Counted from the first letter of the stretch, positions 1 to 10,584 are shown. The stretch is 42,459 nucleotides of DNA from Borrelia sp. A-FGy1 (GCF_014084025.1 NZ_CP043683.1:1-42459), one strand, 5' to 3'. The notes: generated from the sequence alone by a model not told the origin. Made by a program: numbers and translations.

Positions 1-107
1 TATTGCTTCAAATTAAAAATACTTGATTTAAAAAATACAAATAAATTTATAAAAAGAAATTAACATAACAACTAAAGAAAATAAAAGTAAAACATAAAAT
101 AAATTTC

Positions 108-416
108 CTACTCTTCAACTTTACCTTTAAAGCATATATTTACAGTCTTATCTTCATTGCGTATAACTCTTAAAATGCCTCTCTGACTTTCAATTTCTGT
201 TGTACTTTCAAAAACATCAAAATCTAAACTACTCAATCCTCCTCCCTCATAATTACCATTCCTCTGACCTATCTCACAATCTCCCAAAAGTTCTTTAAGA
301 CATTCTTTCTGTATATCATAAATATTCATATAATCCTCACTAACATTAATATGATCAACCATAGTAGATTGAATCCTAGGTAAATTAGAATCTTTATCTA
401 CAATTTTACTTTTCAA
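108..416 (-). CDS. Small hypothetical protein, TTG start
   Basis: A 102-residue soluble, acidic protein that I do not recognise. It has no signal peptide, no membrane segment and no cysteine-based lipobox. The frame opens with TTG, five bases after a clear AGGAG ribosome binding site (complement of about 422-426), which argues for a real gene. A glycine-rich turn (EGGG) sits near residue 59. It is oriented away from the BMP gene and its nearest upstream neighbour is about 1 kb of non-coding sequence. It may be an intact small plasmid gene or the surviving part of a larger one. No function is proposed. Confidence 0.45.
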   Translation of the reverse strand: MKSKIVDKDSNLPRIQSTMVDHINVSEDYMNIYDIQKECLKELLGDCEIGQRNGNYEGGGLSSLDFDVFESTTEIESQRGILRVIRNEDKTVNICFKGKVEE

Positions 417-420
417 AATA

Positions 421-1375
421 TCTCCTATCGTAAAATTTTACATTTTATTATTACATAATACTACAAATTAAAATAATAATACTCAACTTAAAACACCATT
501 ATAATATAGTTAAACTCTGAATGCAAAGAATGCAAAACACTTACTTATACACAAAGTACTCTAATTTCTTTAAAATCTTTATTGAATTTTGCATATTCTA
601 ATTTAAGTATAAATCCACTCTCTAATTTATTGTAAAAAATAAATAAAAAAATTAAATATAAGCAAAAATTTTAAAAGAAATTACTATAAAATTAAAAATA
701 TCAATTATACTGAAAAATATCACAAATATTCTTCAGTATATCAATTAATAATATTTTAAGTATTATTTATGCTTTTACAAAAAAATCCTAAATTTTGTTA
801 TCAACCGAATTAAAGTAGAAAAAGCTTTAATTAAAATGACATCAAAGCTAATTAAAAACTTAATAGATAAAGAATAATCTAAGTTATCTCTTAAATTACT
901 CTCAACAAATTATCATTACTAGAACATTTATCAAAATCTTTTTCCATATTAAATAAAATTTTTTAAGAACCTAGTAGTTAAATTTTTAGCTTTTTACAGT
1001 ATTAATCTCATAATCCTGATTACTTACTTATGCTATAAATCATATCTCAGACAAATCTATGCCTTAAGCCTATTTTTAATTAATAAAGTCTATTTTAACT
1101 CTTTTTAATTCTTCATATATCTTATAACTAATCAATAAAGCAGCTATAGCTAGCCTAGCATTATTACTGTTTAAGTTAGTCAATCATTTAACTCTAAGAT
1201 TTATATAGTATTTTTACTTTAAATTAGGTATATATGAAAATGAGAGATATAGTTAAGGTAATAAAGGAAAACTAACAACTATTTACTTATCTGCCTTATA
1301 CTTAATTATTTAATCTAATCACAAATTTGGAGTTCTTTATTTAAAGATATAAACTTAAATATATGTATGTTACTC
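421..1375. other. Gene-free AT-rich stretch
   Basis: About 950 bases with stop codons in all frames and no open block long enough to call. It separates the divergent hypothetical gene from the BMP lipoprotein gene. I see no hairpin terminator or tRNA. It probably holds decayed sequence plus the promoter region of the BMP gene at its right end. Confidence 0.5.
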
Positions 1376-1406
1376 TATAATAAAGTAACAATACTCAAAA
1401 GGAGAG
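1376..1406 (+). promoter_or_regulatory. -10 box and RBS of the BMP lipoprotein gene
   Basis: A consensus TATAAT lies at 1376-1381 and a strong AAGGAGAG ribosome binding site at 1399-1406, eight bases before the ATG at 1415. No good -35 hexamer is visible. An inverted GTTACT/AGTAAC pair (1369-1374 and 1384-1389) flanks the -10 box and could be an operator, although six base pairs can occur by chance in such sequence. Confidence 0.4.
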
Positions 1407-1414
1407 AAAACTAA

Positions 1415-2431
1415 ATGGCAAGAATTTTATTCTTAATATTATTTATGATTTGTTTTTCATGTTCTGGAATTAAAAATACATTCAAGCCTTATAAAATATC
1501 TATGCTAATTGATGGACGCTTTGATGATAAATCCTTCAATGAAAATGCCTGGATGGCAATAAAAGAGTTGGAAAAGGATTTAGGAATAGAAGCAGTGGGC
1601 AAAAAGTCTACTAGTGATTCCTATATAAATGATATTAAAGAGTTAAAAGATGACGGAGCTAGTTTAATTTGGTTAATTGGATATAAATTTAGCAACATTG
1701 CAATTAATGCTGCATCAGAAACACCAGAGATAAAATATGCAATTATTGATCCTATTTATGAAAATGATATAACTTCCCCTGTAAACTTGACATCAATAAC
1801 TTTTAGAACAGAAGAAGGAGCCTTTTTAGTAGGATATATTGCAGCAAAAACTTCTAAGACAGGGAAAATAGGCTTTATGGGTGGAATTAAGAACGAAACA
1901 ATTGACTCATTTAGATTTGGATACGAAGCTGGTGCTAGATACGCTAATCAAAACATAAATATTAAGAGTGATTATTTAAGTAATTTTAATGATTTTGAAG
2001 CTGGAAGAAACATGGCAAAGCAAATGTATGATGATGGCATTGATATTATTTATCATGCAGCAGGTTCAAGTGGTCTTGCAGCCATTGAAGTTGCAGAAGA
2101 ACTAGGAGAAGGTCATTATATAATAGGATCTGATCAAGACCAATCATATCTTGCTCCTGATAATATATTGACATCTTCAATCAAAGATATTAAAAGCATT
2201 ATATATAATCTTTCTGCTAATTACATAAATAAAAATATCTTTGAAGGGGGGGGCAAGAGATTAAGCTATGGACTTAAAGAAGGATTTATAAATTTTGTTA
2301 AAAATCCTAAAATGATACCTTTATCCTTAGAAAAGGAAATTGATGAAGTTTCTGAAAAAATAATTAACGAAGAAATTACTGTTCCCTATAACGAAAAAAC
2401 TTATAGACAATTCACATACAAACACTTTTAA
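1415..2431 (+). CDS. BMP-family nucleoside-binding lipoprotein
   Basis: A 338-residue relative of the Borrelia basic membrane proteins BmpA-D and of Treponema PnrA, the substrate-binding lipoproteins of purine nucleoside ABC transporters. The N-terminus is a lipoprotein signal peptide with the acceptor Cys at residue 16 (MICFSC). The mature part has the family landmarks: an early DGRFDDKSFNENAW segment, then GYIAAKTSKTGKIGFMGG, YHAAGSSG and IGSDQDQ, in the expected order for a periplasmic-binding fold. Length is typical. The next gene on the same strand is a purine permease, so a joint role in purine scavenging is likely, but a terminator separates them. A run of eight G at 2246-2253 lies inside the frame and is a possible slippage site. 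The exact ligand cannot be read from sequence. Confidence 0.85.
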   Translation: MARILFLILFMICFSCSGIKNTFKPYKISMLIDGRFDDKSFNENAWMAIKELEKDLGIEAVGKKSTSDSYINDIKELKDDGASLIWLIGYKFSNIAINAASETPEIKYAIIDPIYENDITSPVNLTSITFRTEEGAFLVGYIAAKTSKTGKIGFMGGIKNETIDSFRFGYEAGARYANQNINIKSDYLSNFNDFEAGRNMAKQMYDDGIDIIYHAAGSSGLAAIEVAEELGEGHYIIGSDQDQSYLAPDNILTSSIKDIKSIIYNLSANYINKNIFEGGGKRLSYGLKEGFINFVKNPKMIPLSLEKEIDEVSEKIINEEITVPYNEKTYRQFTYKHF

Positions 2432-2456
2432 AAAAATTTAAGTTTTTATCAAGCTC

Positions 2457-2495
2457 AAAAAAGAGACTTAAACATTTACTTTAAGTCTCTTTTTT
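2457..2495 (+). terminator. Rho-independent terminator after the BMP gene
   Basis: An inverted repeat with arms of about 16 bp (AAAAAAGAGACTTAAA against its complement) around a 7-base loop ends in a T run. It starts 26 bases after the BMP stop codon. The A and T flanks make it usable in both directions, which also suits the small remnant on the minus strand at 2632-2730. Confidence 0.85.
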
Positions 2496-2631
2496 AAAAA
2501 AGAAAAAAAGAACAATTTCAAAAAAAGACAAGCAAAAGCTCTTCTTAGTCCAAAAATATTTTGACTAAATCCTATTTTTAATTCTTGCCTTTACAAAATC
2601 AAAATGTACTTACTTACCAGATTTTCCCGTT

Positions 2632-2730
2632 TTATGGACTTGTTGAATTAATAAATTCATTGCCATCATTATTATAAGTCAATACTAAAACAATAAATAA
2701 CAATAAACAATGAAAATTTGTTTTTAACAT
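2632..2730 (-). pseudogene. Lipoprotein remnant, lipobox Cys replaced by Tyr
   Basis: A 32-codon frame with a proper AGGAG ribosome binding site nine bases before its ATG. It encodes a charged start, a hydrophobic core (LLLFIVLVLTY) and a short hydrophilic tail (NNDGNEFINSTSP). The layout is that of a Borrelia lipoprotein signal peptide. Where the acceptor Cys should stand (LVLT-C) there is Tyr, a single TGT to TAT change. The frame then stops at once and hydrophilic coding-like sequence follows in shifted frames. I infer a dead small lipoprotein gene whose family I cannot name. A functional micro-peptide is the alternative. Confidence 0.4.
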
Positions 2731-3074
2731 GTTTATAAACTCCTAAATCTTTAAGTAATAAATTTGAACAATTTTATTATTAATATAAAACACAATAGAG
2801 TTTGAATTTTAAATGAGTGTTTATCTATTTATTTTTTTAATAAAACTATAAAACATCTGATTCAAATAATTTGATTTATTATATTTATTATAATTTAGTT
2901 GACTAAAATTTTTTTAAAAATGTAAAATAATACTTATATTAATTTAAATAGGTTAGCTTGATTAAAGCTACAATATAATTTTATGATATCTATCTTCAAT
3001 AAGCTATTTTTGCTATCTTATTTACAAAAATCAAAATACAATATATTAAATTAAAGGAGGAAAGAGCATTTATT

Positions 3075-4421
3075 ATGAAAGAAACATTACTTTTTCAATT
3101 CAAAAATAATACTATTAATTACAAACAAGAAATATATGCTGGCATTACCACTTTCCTAAGCATGGCCTATATAATAGCCGTAAATCCAGCTATACTTTCA
3201 AATACAGGTATGCCTTCAGGAGCTTTAGTAACTGCAACTTGTTTTATATCAGCATTTTCTACAATACTTATGGGTGTTTATGCCAACACTCCCTTAGCAC
3301 TATCTTGTGGGATGGGTCTTAATGCTTTTTTTGCCTTCTCAATAGTAATAGGAATGAATATTCCTTGGCAAGTAGCTCTTTCTGCTGTTTTTATTGAAGG
3401 TATTCTTTTTATTATTCTATCTTTAACAAAGATAAAAGAAAGTATCATAAACTCAATACCTATGAATTTAAAATATGCTACCTCAGTTGGTATAGGACTA
3501 TTTATAGCTTTCATTGGCTTTGTAAATAGCGGAATTATCATTAAAAATGAAGTGACTCTTATTGGACTTGGACAATTTAATAATATAAAAGTGTATATTA
3601 CATTTATAGGACTTTTTTCAATAATATTCTTAGCACACTATAAGATAAGAGGCAGTATATTGTACTCAATCATTATAACAACAGCAATAGCTTGGAGTTA
3701 TGCTCTTTTTTATGAAGAAAGAGCTAAAGCTGAAGGAATATATCTACCAGATGGTGTTTTAAGATATGAATCCATTACCCCTATATTTAATAAGCTAGAC
3801 TTCTCTTATATAACAAAAGATAAAATATGGAGCTTTGTTTTTATAGTTCTGATTTTATTGTTTAATGATTTATTTGATACAGTAGGTACTATTATAGGAG
3901 TAGCTAAAGAAGGCAATATGTTAGATGACAAAGGAACTATCCATAACGCTGGAAAAATTTTATTAGTTGATGCTATTTCTACTACAGCTGGTGCCCTACT
4001 GGGAGTGTCTACTGTTACAACTTATATTGAAAGCTCCACAGGTATTGCTGAAGGAGGAAAGACAGGCTTTACATCAATTGTAACAGGAATATTATTCCTA
4101 ATATCAATTTTCTTTGCACCTTTGTTTGTTGCTGTTCCATCAAGTGCAACAGCTCCTACCCTAATATATGTAGGGTTTTTGATGTTTAAAGGAATAAAAA
4201 ATATAGATCTTACAAATACAACAGAAACTATTCCTAGCTTTTTAACACTAATCTTAATACCATTAAGCTACAGTATAGGCTCTGGACTTAGCATTGGAAT
4301 AGTATCCTATGTGATAATAAAAATAATATATGATCTAATTATAGGAGAAGTACCTAAAATATCACCTTTAATCATTATATTGGCATTTATTTTTATAATT
4401 AAGCTGATTTTTTATCACTGA
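3075..4421 (+). CDS. NCS2-family (AzgA-type) purine permease
   Basis: A 448-residue polytopic inner-membrane protein of the nucleobase:cation symporter-2 group, AzgA branch, which imports adenine, guanine and hypoxanthine. Landmarks seen are AGITTFLSMAYIIAVNP near the N-terminus, LFNDLFDTVGTIIG near residue 265, and STVTTYIESSTGIAEGGKTG near residue 315, all signatures of the branch. Hydrophobicity suggests 12 or more membrane segments. The closest known relatives are the paired purine permeases BBB22 and BBB23 on cp26 of Lyme Borrelia. An AAAGGAGG element lies about 14 bases before the ATG, with a weaker AAAGAG nearer. Borrelia cannot make purines de novo, so such a permease is expected to matter. 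Which base it prefers is not visible. Confidence 0.9.
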   Translation: MKETLLFQFKNNTINYKQEIYAGITTFLSMAYIIAVNPAILSNTGMPSGALVTATCFISAFSTILMGVYANTPLALSCGMGLNAFFAFSIVIGMNIPWQVALSAVFIEGILFIILSLTKIKESIINSIPMNLKYATSVGIGLFIAFIGFVNSGIIIKNEVTLIGLGQFNNIKVYITFIGLFSIIFLAHYKIRGSILYSIIITTAIAWSYALFYEERAKAEGIYLPDGVLRYESITPIFNKLDFSYITKDKIWSFVFIVLILLFNDLFDTVGTIIGVAKEGNMLDDKGTIHNAGKILLVDAISTTAGALLGVSTVTTYIESSTGIAEGGKTGFTSIVTGILFLISIFFAPLFVAVPSSATAPTLIYVGFLMFKGIKNIDLTNTTETIPSFLTLILIPLSYSIGSGLSIGIVSYVIIKIIYDLIIGEVPKISPLIIILAFIFIIKLIFYH

Positions 4422-4822
4422 TTTTATATACACTTTACTAAAAACTACTGTTCTTAGTTATACTATTTTTGTAAGTTTAGAAAAATAATATTTCAGTAAT
4501 CACAGAAAATCTTAAATAACTATTTTACTTGCAATAAATTAATATTACATTATAATACTCACGTTTATAACATTTTAATATTTAAATTTTCATAGCAATA
4601 AAATGCTACAAGTATAAATTTTATAAAACCAATCAAAAAATTATGAATCTCATAAAATAAATAAAAAAGATATAATTATAAGGCTAGTAGGCTAGTCTTT
4701 ATTTGCAATGATCAAATGATCATATTAAAACTTTATAATAATTACTTTTACGAGTTAGATTATCATTTTCAGATAGAAATGTTTATAAGTGAAACCCCCT
4801 GTTGATATAGAATTTGATAAAT
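4422..4822. other. Intergenic stretch, no gene seen
   Basis: About 400 AT-rich bases after the permease. It contains a direct repeat GGCTAGTAGGCTAGTC (about 4681-4696) and a nearby ATGATCAAATGATCAT element (about 4708-4723). No convincing terminator for the permease and no open frame are visible. Confidence 0.4.
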
Positions 4823-4996
4823 ATGAAAATCAGAAATATTAGAAAAAGATTTGAAAAGATTATCGATGAACTAAATAGCACTTATAAGAAAGTATCTCAT
4901 AAAAAAATAATTAAATTTATAAAAGTAATATTAAACTATTATTTCATGCAATTTAATCAAAATACTGCAAGACCTAAAAAGATATACTCTAGATAA
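4823..4996 (+). pseudogene. Short basic ORF, probable gene fragment
   Basis: About 57 codons from an ATG at 4823, without a ribosome binding site. The product is very basic and helical (starting MKIRNIRKRFEKIIDELNS). It looks like the start of a nucleic-acid-binding protein, loosely reminiscent of Borrelia plasmid-maintenance families, but I cannot assign it. Downstream, to about 5.4 kb, coding-like blocks continue on the same strand in shifted frames, so I infer the first piece of a decayed plasmid gene rather than a working small protein. Confidence 0.3.
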
Positions 4997-5060
4997 AATT
5001 AAATGCTTATTATATAATTAAGCCTATTAATAACATAAATAAGTATAAAATTATAAATAA

Positions 5061-5231
5061 ACTAAACAAAAAACATTAAGAAACCAATCATCTTATAACC
5101 ACAAAACAAATTATGAAAAAATTAATACTGAATTTAAAAAGCGTTCTCAGTTTCCAACTAGAAATGTTATTAAGTTTGAAAAAGTTTCAAAAGAAAAATT
5201 ACTGAAAACAATAAACTCAATAATATTATAA
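5061..5231 (+). pseudogene. Decayed ORF block, unknown family
   Basis: An open block of 56 codons without a start, reading hydrophilic and coding-like (for example FKKRSQFPTRNVIKFEKVSK). It is followed by further fragments to about 5.4 kb (KTSKELAYATLSKL, then FKHKNIRNLSRNIKINYENN) in other frames. It may belong with the basic ORF just upstream as one broken plasmid-maintenance-type gene. The rest of the interval up to the collagen-like gene shows nothing. Confidence 0.3.
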
Positions 5232-5849
5232 TTAAATGTTAAATGACATAAATATAAATTTTCCTAAAGAAAGACTAGTAAAGAACTTGCTTATGCTACA
5301 CTATCGAAACTATAAAGAACTCAATCAAATTGTCAAATCATTTAAACACAAAAACATAAGAAATTTATCAAGGAATATAAAAATAAATTATGAAAATAAC
5401 CATATAGCAATTTAGTTATATTAGCTATATCAAAACTGACTATAAGACAACTAATTAACTTATTAAATTCAAGTAATATTCAAATAAAAGGAAATAAAAA
5501 AATTTAAATAGTATATCTATTAACAACTTTAAATCTAATATTAGATCTAACTGATTTTATCAAAACTAATACAAAAAATAATAAGTTTATATACCTACAT
5601 ACTTAATAAAATCTCAACTAAAATAGAACTAAAAAACTTGACACAAATGATATTTAAAATTTAAATAAAACTAACCAACCAAATATTAAATTAAAACTCA
5701 AGTAATTTGAAATAAATTTCAGCTTTATATCTTAATAAAGCATTCCCATATAATAGATGAAAATGCTATTCAATAATTAATAATTAATAATTTCAGATTT
5801 TATTAAACCTTGAAATTTCTATTTATTTATGTAAAAAATTAAACTCCTT

Positions 5850-6434
5850 TTATGGGCCTGCTGGACCTGCTGAGCCTGCTGGGCCTGGGTCTCCCTTCTC
5901 TCCCTTAGCTCCTGCTGGACCTGCTGGACCTGTTGGGCCTGGGTCTCCCTTCTCTCCCTTAGCTCCTGCTGGGCCTGCTGGGCCTGCTGGACCTGCTGGG
6001 CCTGCTGGGCCTGGGTCTCCCTTCTCTCCCTTAGCTCCTGCTGGGCCTGCTGGACCTGCTGGACCTGCTGGGCCTGGATCTCCCTTCTCTCCCTTAGCTC
6101 CTGCTGGGCCTGCTGGGCCTGCTGGACCTGCTGGGCCTGGATCTCCCTTCTCTCCCTTAGCTCCTGCTGGGCCTGCTGGACCTGCTGAACCTGCTGGACC
6201 TTCTGGACCTGCTGGACCTGCTGGACCTGCTGGGCCTGCTGGGCCTGGGTCTCCCTTCTCTCCTGCTGGGCCTCCTGGAACTCCCGGATCTCCTTTCTCT
6301 CCTGGATCTCCTTTCTCTCCCTTAGCCCCTGCTGGACCTCTCATCATTTCAACTTTGTCAGCCAATTCACATGCTGAAAATGCAAAAAGTAACAAAAAAA
6401 ATACCATAAGTTTAAAATTAAAAAAATTTTTCAT
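5850..6434 (-). CDS. Collagen-like Gly-X-Y lipoprotein
   Basis: A 194-residue protein. Residues 1-22 are a lipoprotein signal peptide ending FAFSAC (acceptor Cys22), followed by a ten-residue charged tether. Everything from residue 33 to the stop is about 53 Gly-X-Y triplets, mostly GPA mixed with GAK-GEK-GDP. There is a single one-residue break (GVP-G-GPA) about seven triplets in. Lys-Gly-Asp pairs of this type stabilise collagen triple helices, so a trimeric rod anchored in the outer membrane is expected. No C-terminal globular or trimerisation domain exists: the frame ends GPAGP then TAA, and unrelated AT-rich DNA follows, so this is not a frameshift artefact. A GAGGAG ribosome binding site precedes the ATG. 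GC content is more than twice that of the flanks, forced by Gly/Pro/Ala codons. A role in host or tick attachment is inference. Confidence 0.85.
   Translation of the reverse strand: MKNFFNFKLMVFFLLLFAFSACELADKVEMMRGPAGAKGEKGDPGEKGDPGVPGGPAGEKGDPGPAGPAGPAGPAGPEGPAGSAGPAGPAGAKGEKGDPGPAGPAGPAGPAGAKGEKGDPGPAGPAGPAGPAGAKGEKGDPGPAGPAGPAGPAGPAGAKGEKGDPGPTGPAGPAGAKGEKGDPGPAGSAGPAGP
5868..6339 (-). repeat. Tandem repeats coding the Gly-X-Y tract
   Basis: Nine-base GPA units are nested in larger units of roughly 54-72 bases that begin with the GAK-GEK-GDP block and differ only in the number of GPA triplets. Near-identical copies in a row make copy-number change by slippage or recombination likely, so the length of the rod probably varies between isolates. 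Confidence 0.8.
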
Positions 6435-7542
6435 ATGAAATTCTCCTCTTTTTAAGATTTTGAATTTTTACATTAGGAATCTTCAATTAATGTGGTTTAA
6501 ATAAAAACATTAAATAAAGCTTAGATTAAATAGACAGTTATTATATTATCGGTATCTAACATTTACAACAAATATTTAAATAAGTCAAGTATTTGTAAGA
6601 ATATTACAAAACATATTAAAAATAAAATTTAAAATCTACATCTAATTTTACCTTTAATATTAAAGCTATATCTTTTATGAAAGAATACAAAAATGATTAT
6701 AATTATTTTCCGATGGGTAATTTATATAATTAGTGATAAAATCGTCATATTAAATTTTAGTTAGCAGTATAACCAACTTATTGGCAAAGATTAGAAAAAC
6801 GATAATTAAATAAAATTATTATTCCATTATTTTTATCTCTATAAAAGACAAAAATAATAGAACTATGAGATGTGAAAATTATAAATAAAGTTAATTATTC
6901 TGTTCATGATATAAATTATCCTAAGCTTGCCATAAAATATTAAATTAGAAATTTCTGAATTTAGGCTTATGTTATATATTTAGCATATAAGTTGTCAAGC
7001 AGGCAAATCTAAAACTTGGTCAACAAGAATTTTTCAATGCTGAATTCTTTATAGAAAAGAATAACTTAAACTTTATTTTTAAAATTTCAAATAAATTTTA
7101 AGTTGCCCATGGATAACTTATTGAAACAGTATTTTAACAATTTTTATAAAATTCAAGGAAATTAATTTTAAAAAAAGATTGCACATTACTATTGCAAACA
7201 AAAAAGTTCAATTTTATGATGTGCAATTTTAATCCACATTATTTCAACACAAAATATAAGACACAAATAATTAAAATTATGATGCTTTCAATACTTTGCA
7301 AAGACTGTTTTAATATCAACACATAAAAAGACTAAAAGATATTTTTAAAAAGTCTAGGCAAGAAGTTTGCAACACAAAGATTGTATTAAGTTTTTTAGAG
7401 ATATAAATTCTTTAATTTATATTTATTTTAATGTAAAAATAATAAAACAAAATCTAATTTGTATTCTACTCGAAACCGGATTTTTGAGAAAAGGAAAATT
7501 AAAATAAATACTTAAATTCTATAAAATCACAATTTAAATATA

Positions 7543-7767
7543 AGAAGAATAGACTTTTCTGATAATTTTTATCTAAAATCACAAAATATAAAAAATCCTA
7601 AAATAAAAAATTTCAGAAGAGAATATATTAATGATTTTAAAAAAACTATAAAAGATATTAAAAATATAAAATATTTAGCTTAAGATACAACATATTCTGA
7701 ATTAATAGAATTAACATCTAAGTGTATTACTTCTTTAAATATAAATCCTCATAAAGTGGGAAATTAA
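7543..7767 (+). pseudogene. Decayed ORF block, one internal stop
   Basis: 74 codons read open except for a TAA after codon 46. The translation is hydrophilic and helix-forming (RREYINDFKKTIKDIKNIKY, then SELIELTSKCITSLNINPHK) and continues briefly in another frame. There is no start codon with a ribosome binding site. Family unknown; most likely part of a broken gene. Confidence 0.3.
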
Positions 7768-9125
7768 AAAACAAAATTAAAAATTAAAGCTCTTAGAGAT
7801 TTCTTAAAGATTTTTTAAAAAATAAAATAATATTAATATAGAACTATTAATATAGTTAGAAATTAAATTAAATTTTAAAATTTTAGACAAGTAAATTATT
7901 TAATAATACCTTCCCAAAACAGGTTCGGTTTCTCTGTTGCTATTATTTACTTCAATAAAATCTAAGTTCAGATATTTACTTTTAACTTTTCTTAAATATC
8001 AATTACATCTACAAAATATCAATGAGTTGAGCTAATTACTATATTTCTACTTATGTCTAACACAATTATAAACGCTTTCTAAAAAAGAAATCAAAATAAG
8101 TAAAATAACAAAAAGCCCCTATTCATAAGCTGACATTAATATCAACACATGACAGAGTCTATGAACAGACCCATTTATTGAATAGTTTTTAACATTTCTA
8201 TTTTTTTATCTATAAAATGTCAATATACATACCATTATTAATAATTTAAATTATGACTTATTGATCACAGCAATATCCTCTCCCCCCTTTTTTTTCTTTA
8301 TGTAACCTTTACCCATAAAGGCAATCATAAAAGTAAATTTAATGTTATAGTATAGTAAGAGTGTACAAGTCAGACTAGCTTTAAAACATGTTCAATTTTG
8401 GTAGTAAAATGATACTTGAGAAATTAATAAAAATTATGAAAAAACATTAAAAAGCCAAAGCTTTAACTATTATTTAACCATTTTAATCCATTTTTTAAAA
8501 TCATCTCTTCTCAGTTGTTGTAAAAGATTTAAAATAAATATTGTAACAAATTCTATTAATTAATCTAACTTTGTTAATTATTATTAATAAAATCTTACTC
8601 AACAATTAATCAGGCAAGTAGATCTCTCTCCCAAACTTGCATTTATAAATTTAGCTTTTCAATGTATCTAAGTTACCAAATAATCTTATAAACTATAATA
8701 TTCCATACTTCAACAAATTTAAAACACTATTAGCACTATGATTATTCGAATAATCAAACTTAATTTAATTAAATTTAGAACAAAGTATCTAAACCAAACA
8801 TTTGAACTGATAGTAAAATTTGAACCATAAGAATAGTTATGGAGCAATAATTCCATATCTAAGAGTAATTTTAAATACTTATTAGGTTTACAGAGATATT
8901 ATAATAGACAGTCTCTTATTAGAAGGTAATGAATAACCTTTCAAAGAAATAATATATAATAGAAGAAGATTTAAATCTTACATAGGCATGAAAATAGGCA
9001 TGAGGTTCACTTCTATAATCGAAAAGAATCTATATCAAATATTTTCTATAATAATGTCAAAAAAACTTTAAAACTAATCAAGAGAGTGTTGAAGAAATGA
9101 TTGATGTAACAGTAAAATTAAATAA

Positions 9126-9287
9126 AATGATACTATAAGTATTCATAACAGTATTATAAGAGGATTAGAATCAATTTATGTTCAACAAAACACTTTACTT
9201 AAAAAGTTAAACAGCATAGATAAAAATATGACAAAGAAAAGCACATTACTGTTAAAAAGATTACTAATAATAAAAAGACATTGCTAA
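9126..9287 (+). pseudogene. Decayed ORF block, unknown
   Basis: 53 open codons with a coding-like product (SIIRGLESIYVQQNTLLKKL, then NSIDKNMTKKS). Upstream, to about 8.9 kb, related-looking fragments are broken by stops. The heptad-like pattern suggests a coiled coil. It could be a prophage or plasmid gene fragment; no assignment is possible. Confidence 0.25.
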
Positions 9288-10079
9288 TAATAGCAGTCTT
9301 TTAGTAAATTTATTGCCTTAAAATACAAATAAAATAGTATACAAAAGAGAGAAATAAAGAATTGTTAATAGTATTATCATTTATATACTTTACTAAGTTC
9401 TATTACTTATTTGTTATCTTATTTAAATTTTACAAAATCTAATGGATCAGTTACAATAGATCTGCAAAAGTAAATGCTCCCTAAATTTATTGTCATTAAA
9501 TCTATTATAAAATTATTATCATTTAACTTAGTAATAGTTTTTCTTATACATTAATACAAAAACAGCTTTTAGCATGACTGCCATTAAAAAGACTAACATT
9601 TAAAAAAAATGGGATGACGGATCATTTTTATTTCTTGATTTCCACTATATTACATTCTATCTTGAACCATACTACTCAAATTAACTGTATATCTTGAATC
9701 AGTATTACACTTTCATAAATTATCTTGATATCATCATTTATTATTCTGACTTAACCTATAAAAGGAAAATGAAGACAGAAAAATTTGAATTATATCTCAT
9801 TGAAATATAGCAATTTAGATTTCCCTTAAATTTATCCAAATACTTTTCGAAATCTTTCTTTTATTTTAATAGCAAAATAGTATATTCTAATGTCAAGTTT
9901 ATTAGGCTAAGTGTTTTTAGTAATAGAAAAAAATTTTTACAGCACATGTAAACTTATAAGAAGATAGCATAGAAAACATAGCAAAAAAGTAATCAATCTA
10001 AAAAATAATAATGTTAATACTATGTATGACATCAATACAAGAAGCAACCTATCTATAAATAAAAACGTTATCCTAACTT

Positions 10080-10260
10080 AAAGCCTTTTCTACAGTTTTT
10101 TAAAATCCAACAAATACAGTAGTTAAAGCCTGAGATTCATAAACACCCTTTGTACTCTTTTTTATTCTATTCAAGTATGCTAAATTGTTATTAAGCTCAA
10201 CGGGATGTTTTTGATTTCTTTAGTTAATGCATTAAAACCCATTATTACCTTAATTATTGT
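10080..10260 (-). pseudogene. Decayed ORF block, minus strand
   Basis: Read on the minus strand, two fragments in neighbouring frames make a plausible protein piece: GFNALTKEIKNIP followed by LNNNLAYLNRIKKSTKGVYE and a short tail ending near FVGF. One frameshift and a stop break it. Family unknown. Confidence 0.25.
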
Positions 10261-10584
10261 AGTGATAATAAACTATCACTATTAACATAATACCAATATA
10301 ATTCTATAAATAATTCTATTTATTTTTACCAATATAACTATAATAAATTTTATCTATTTTTAAAAATAAAAATAAATTATCCTTATAAACTTTAATAAGT
10401 TATTAAAACTTATAATAAAATGATAAAAGAAAGATAATAATTTATACTTTTTCTTATAAAAATTTAATACTTAATTTAGATTACTACTTTAATTGCCCCA
10501 TATAATAAGTTGACAAACTTAAAACTTCCCATTGATAGATTAAAAATCAGATAATTACATAAAAAATATAAAAATATTTTAAAG

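Noticed and set aside
3278-3541. 87-codon minus-strand frame
   Set aside because: Antisense shadow of the purine permease; no ribosome binding site and no sensible protein.
5868-6339. CRISPR-like regular repeats
   Set aside because: The repeats are in frame, without unique spacers, and code Gly-X-Y triplets.
5850-6434. Phage tail-fibre collagen as an explanation for the Gly-X-Y gene
   Set aside because: The lipoprotein signal peptide and isolated position do not fit a tail fibre, and the phage tail remnant is 32 kb away.
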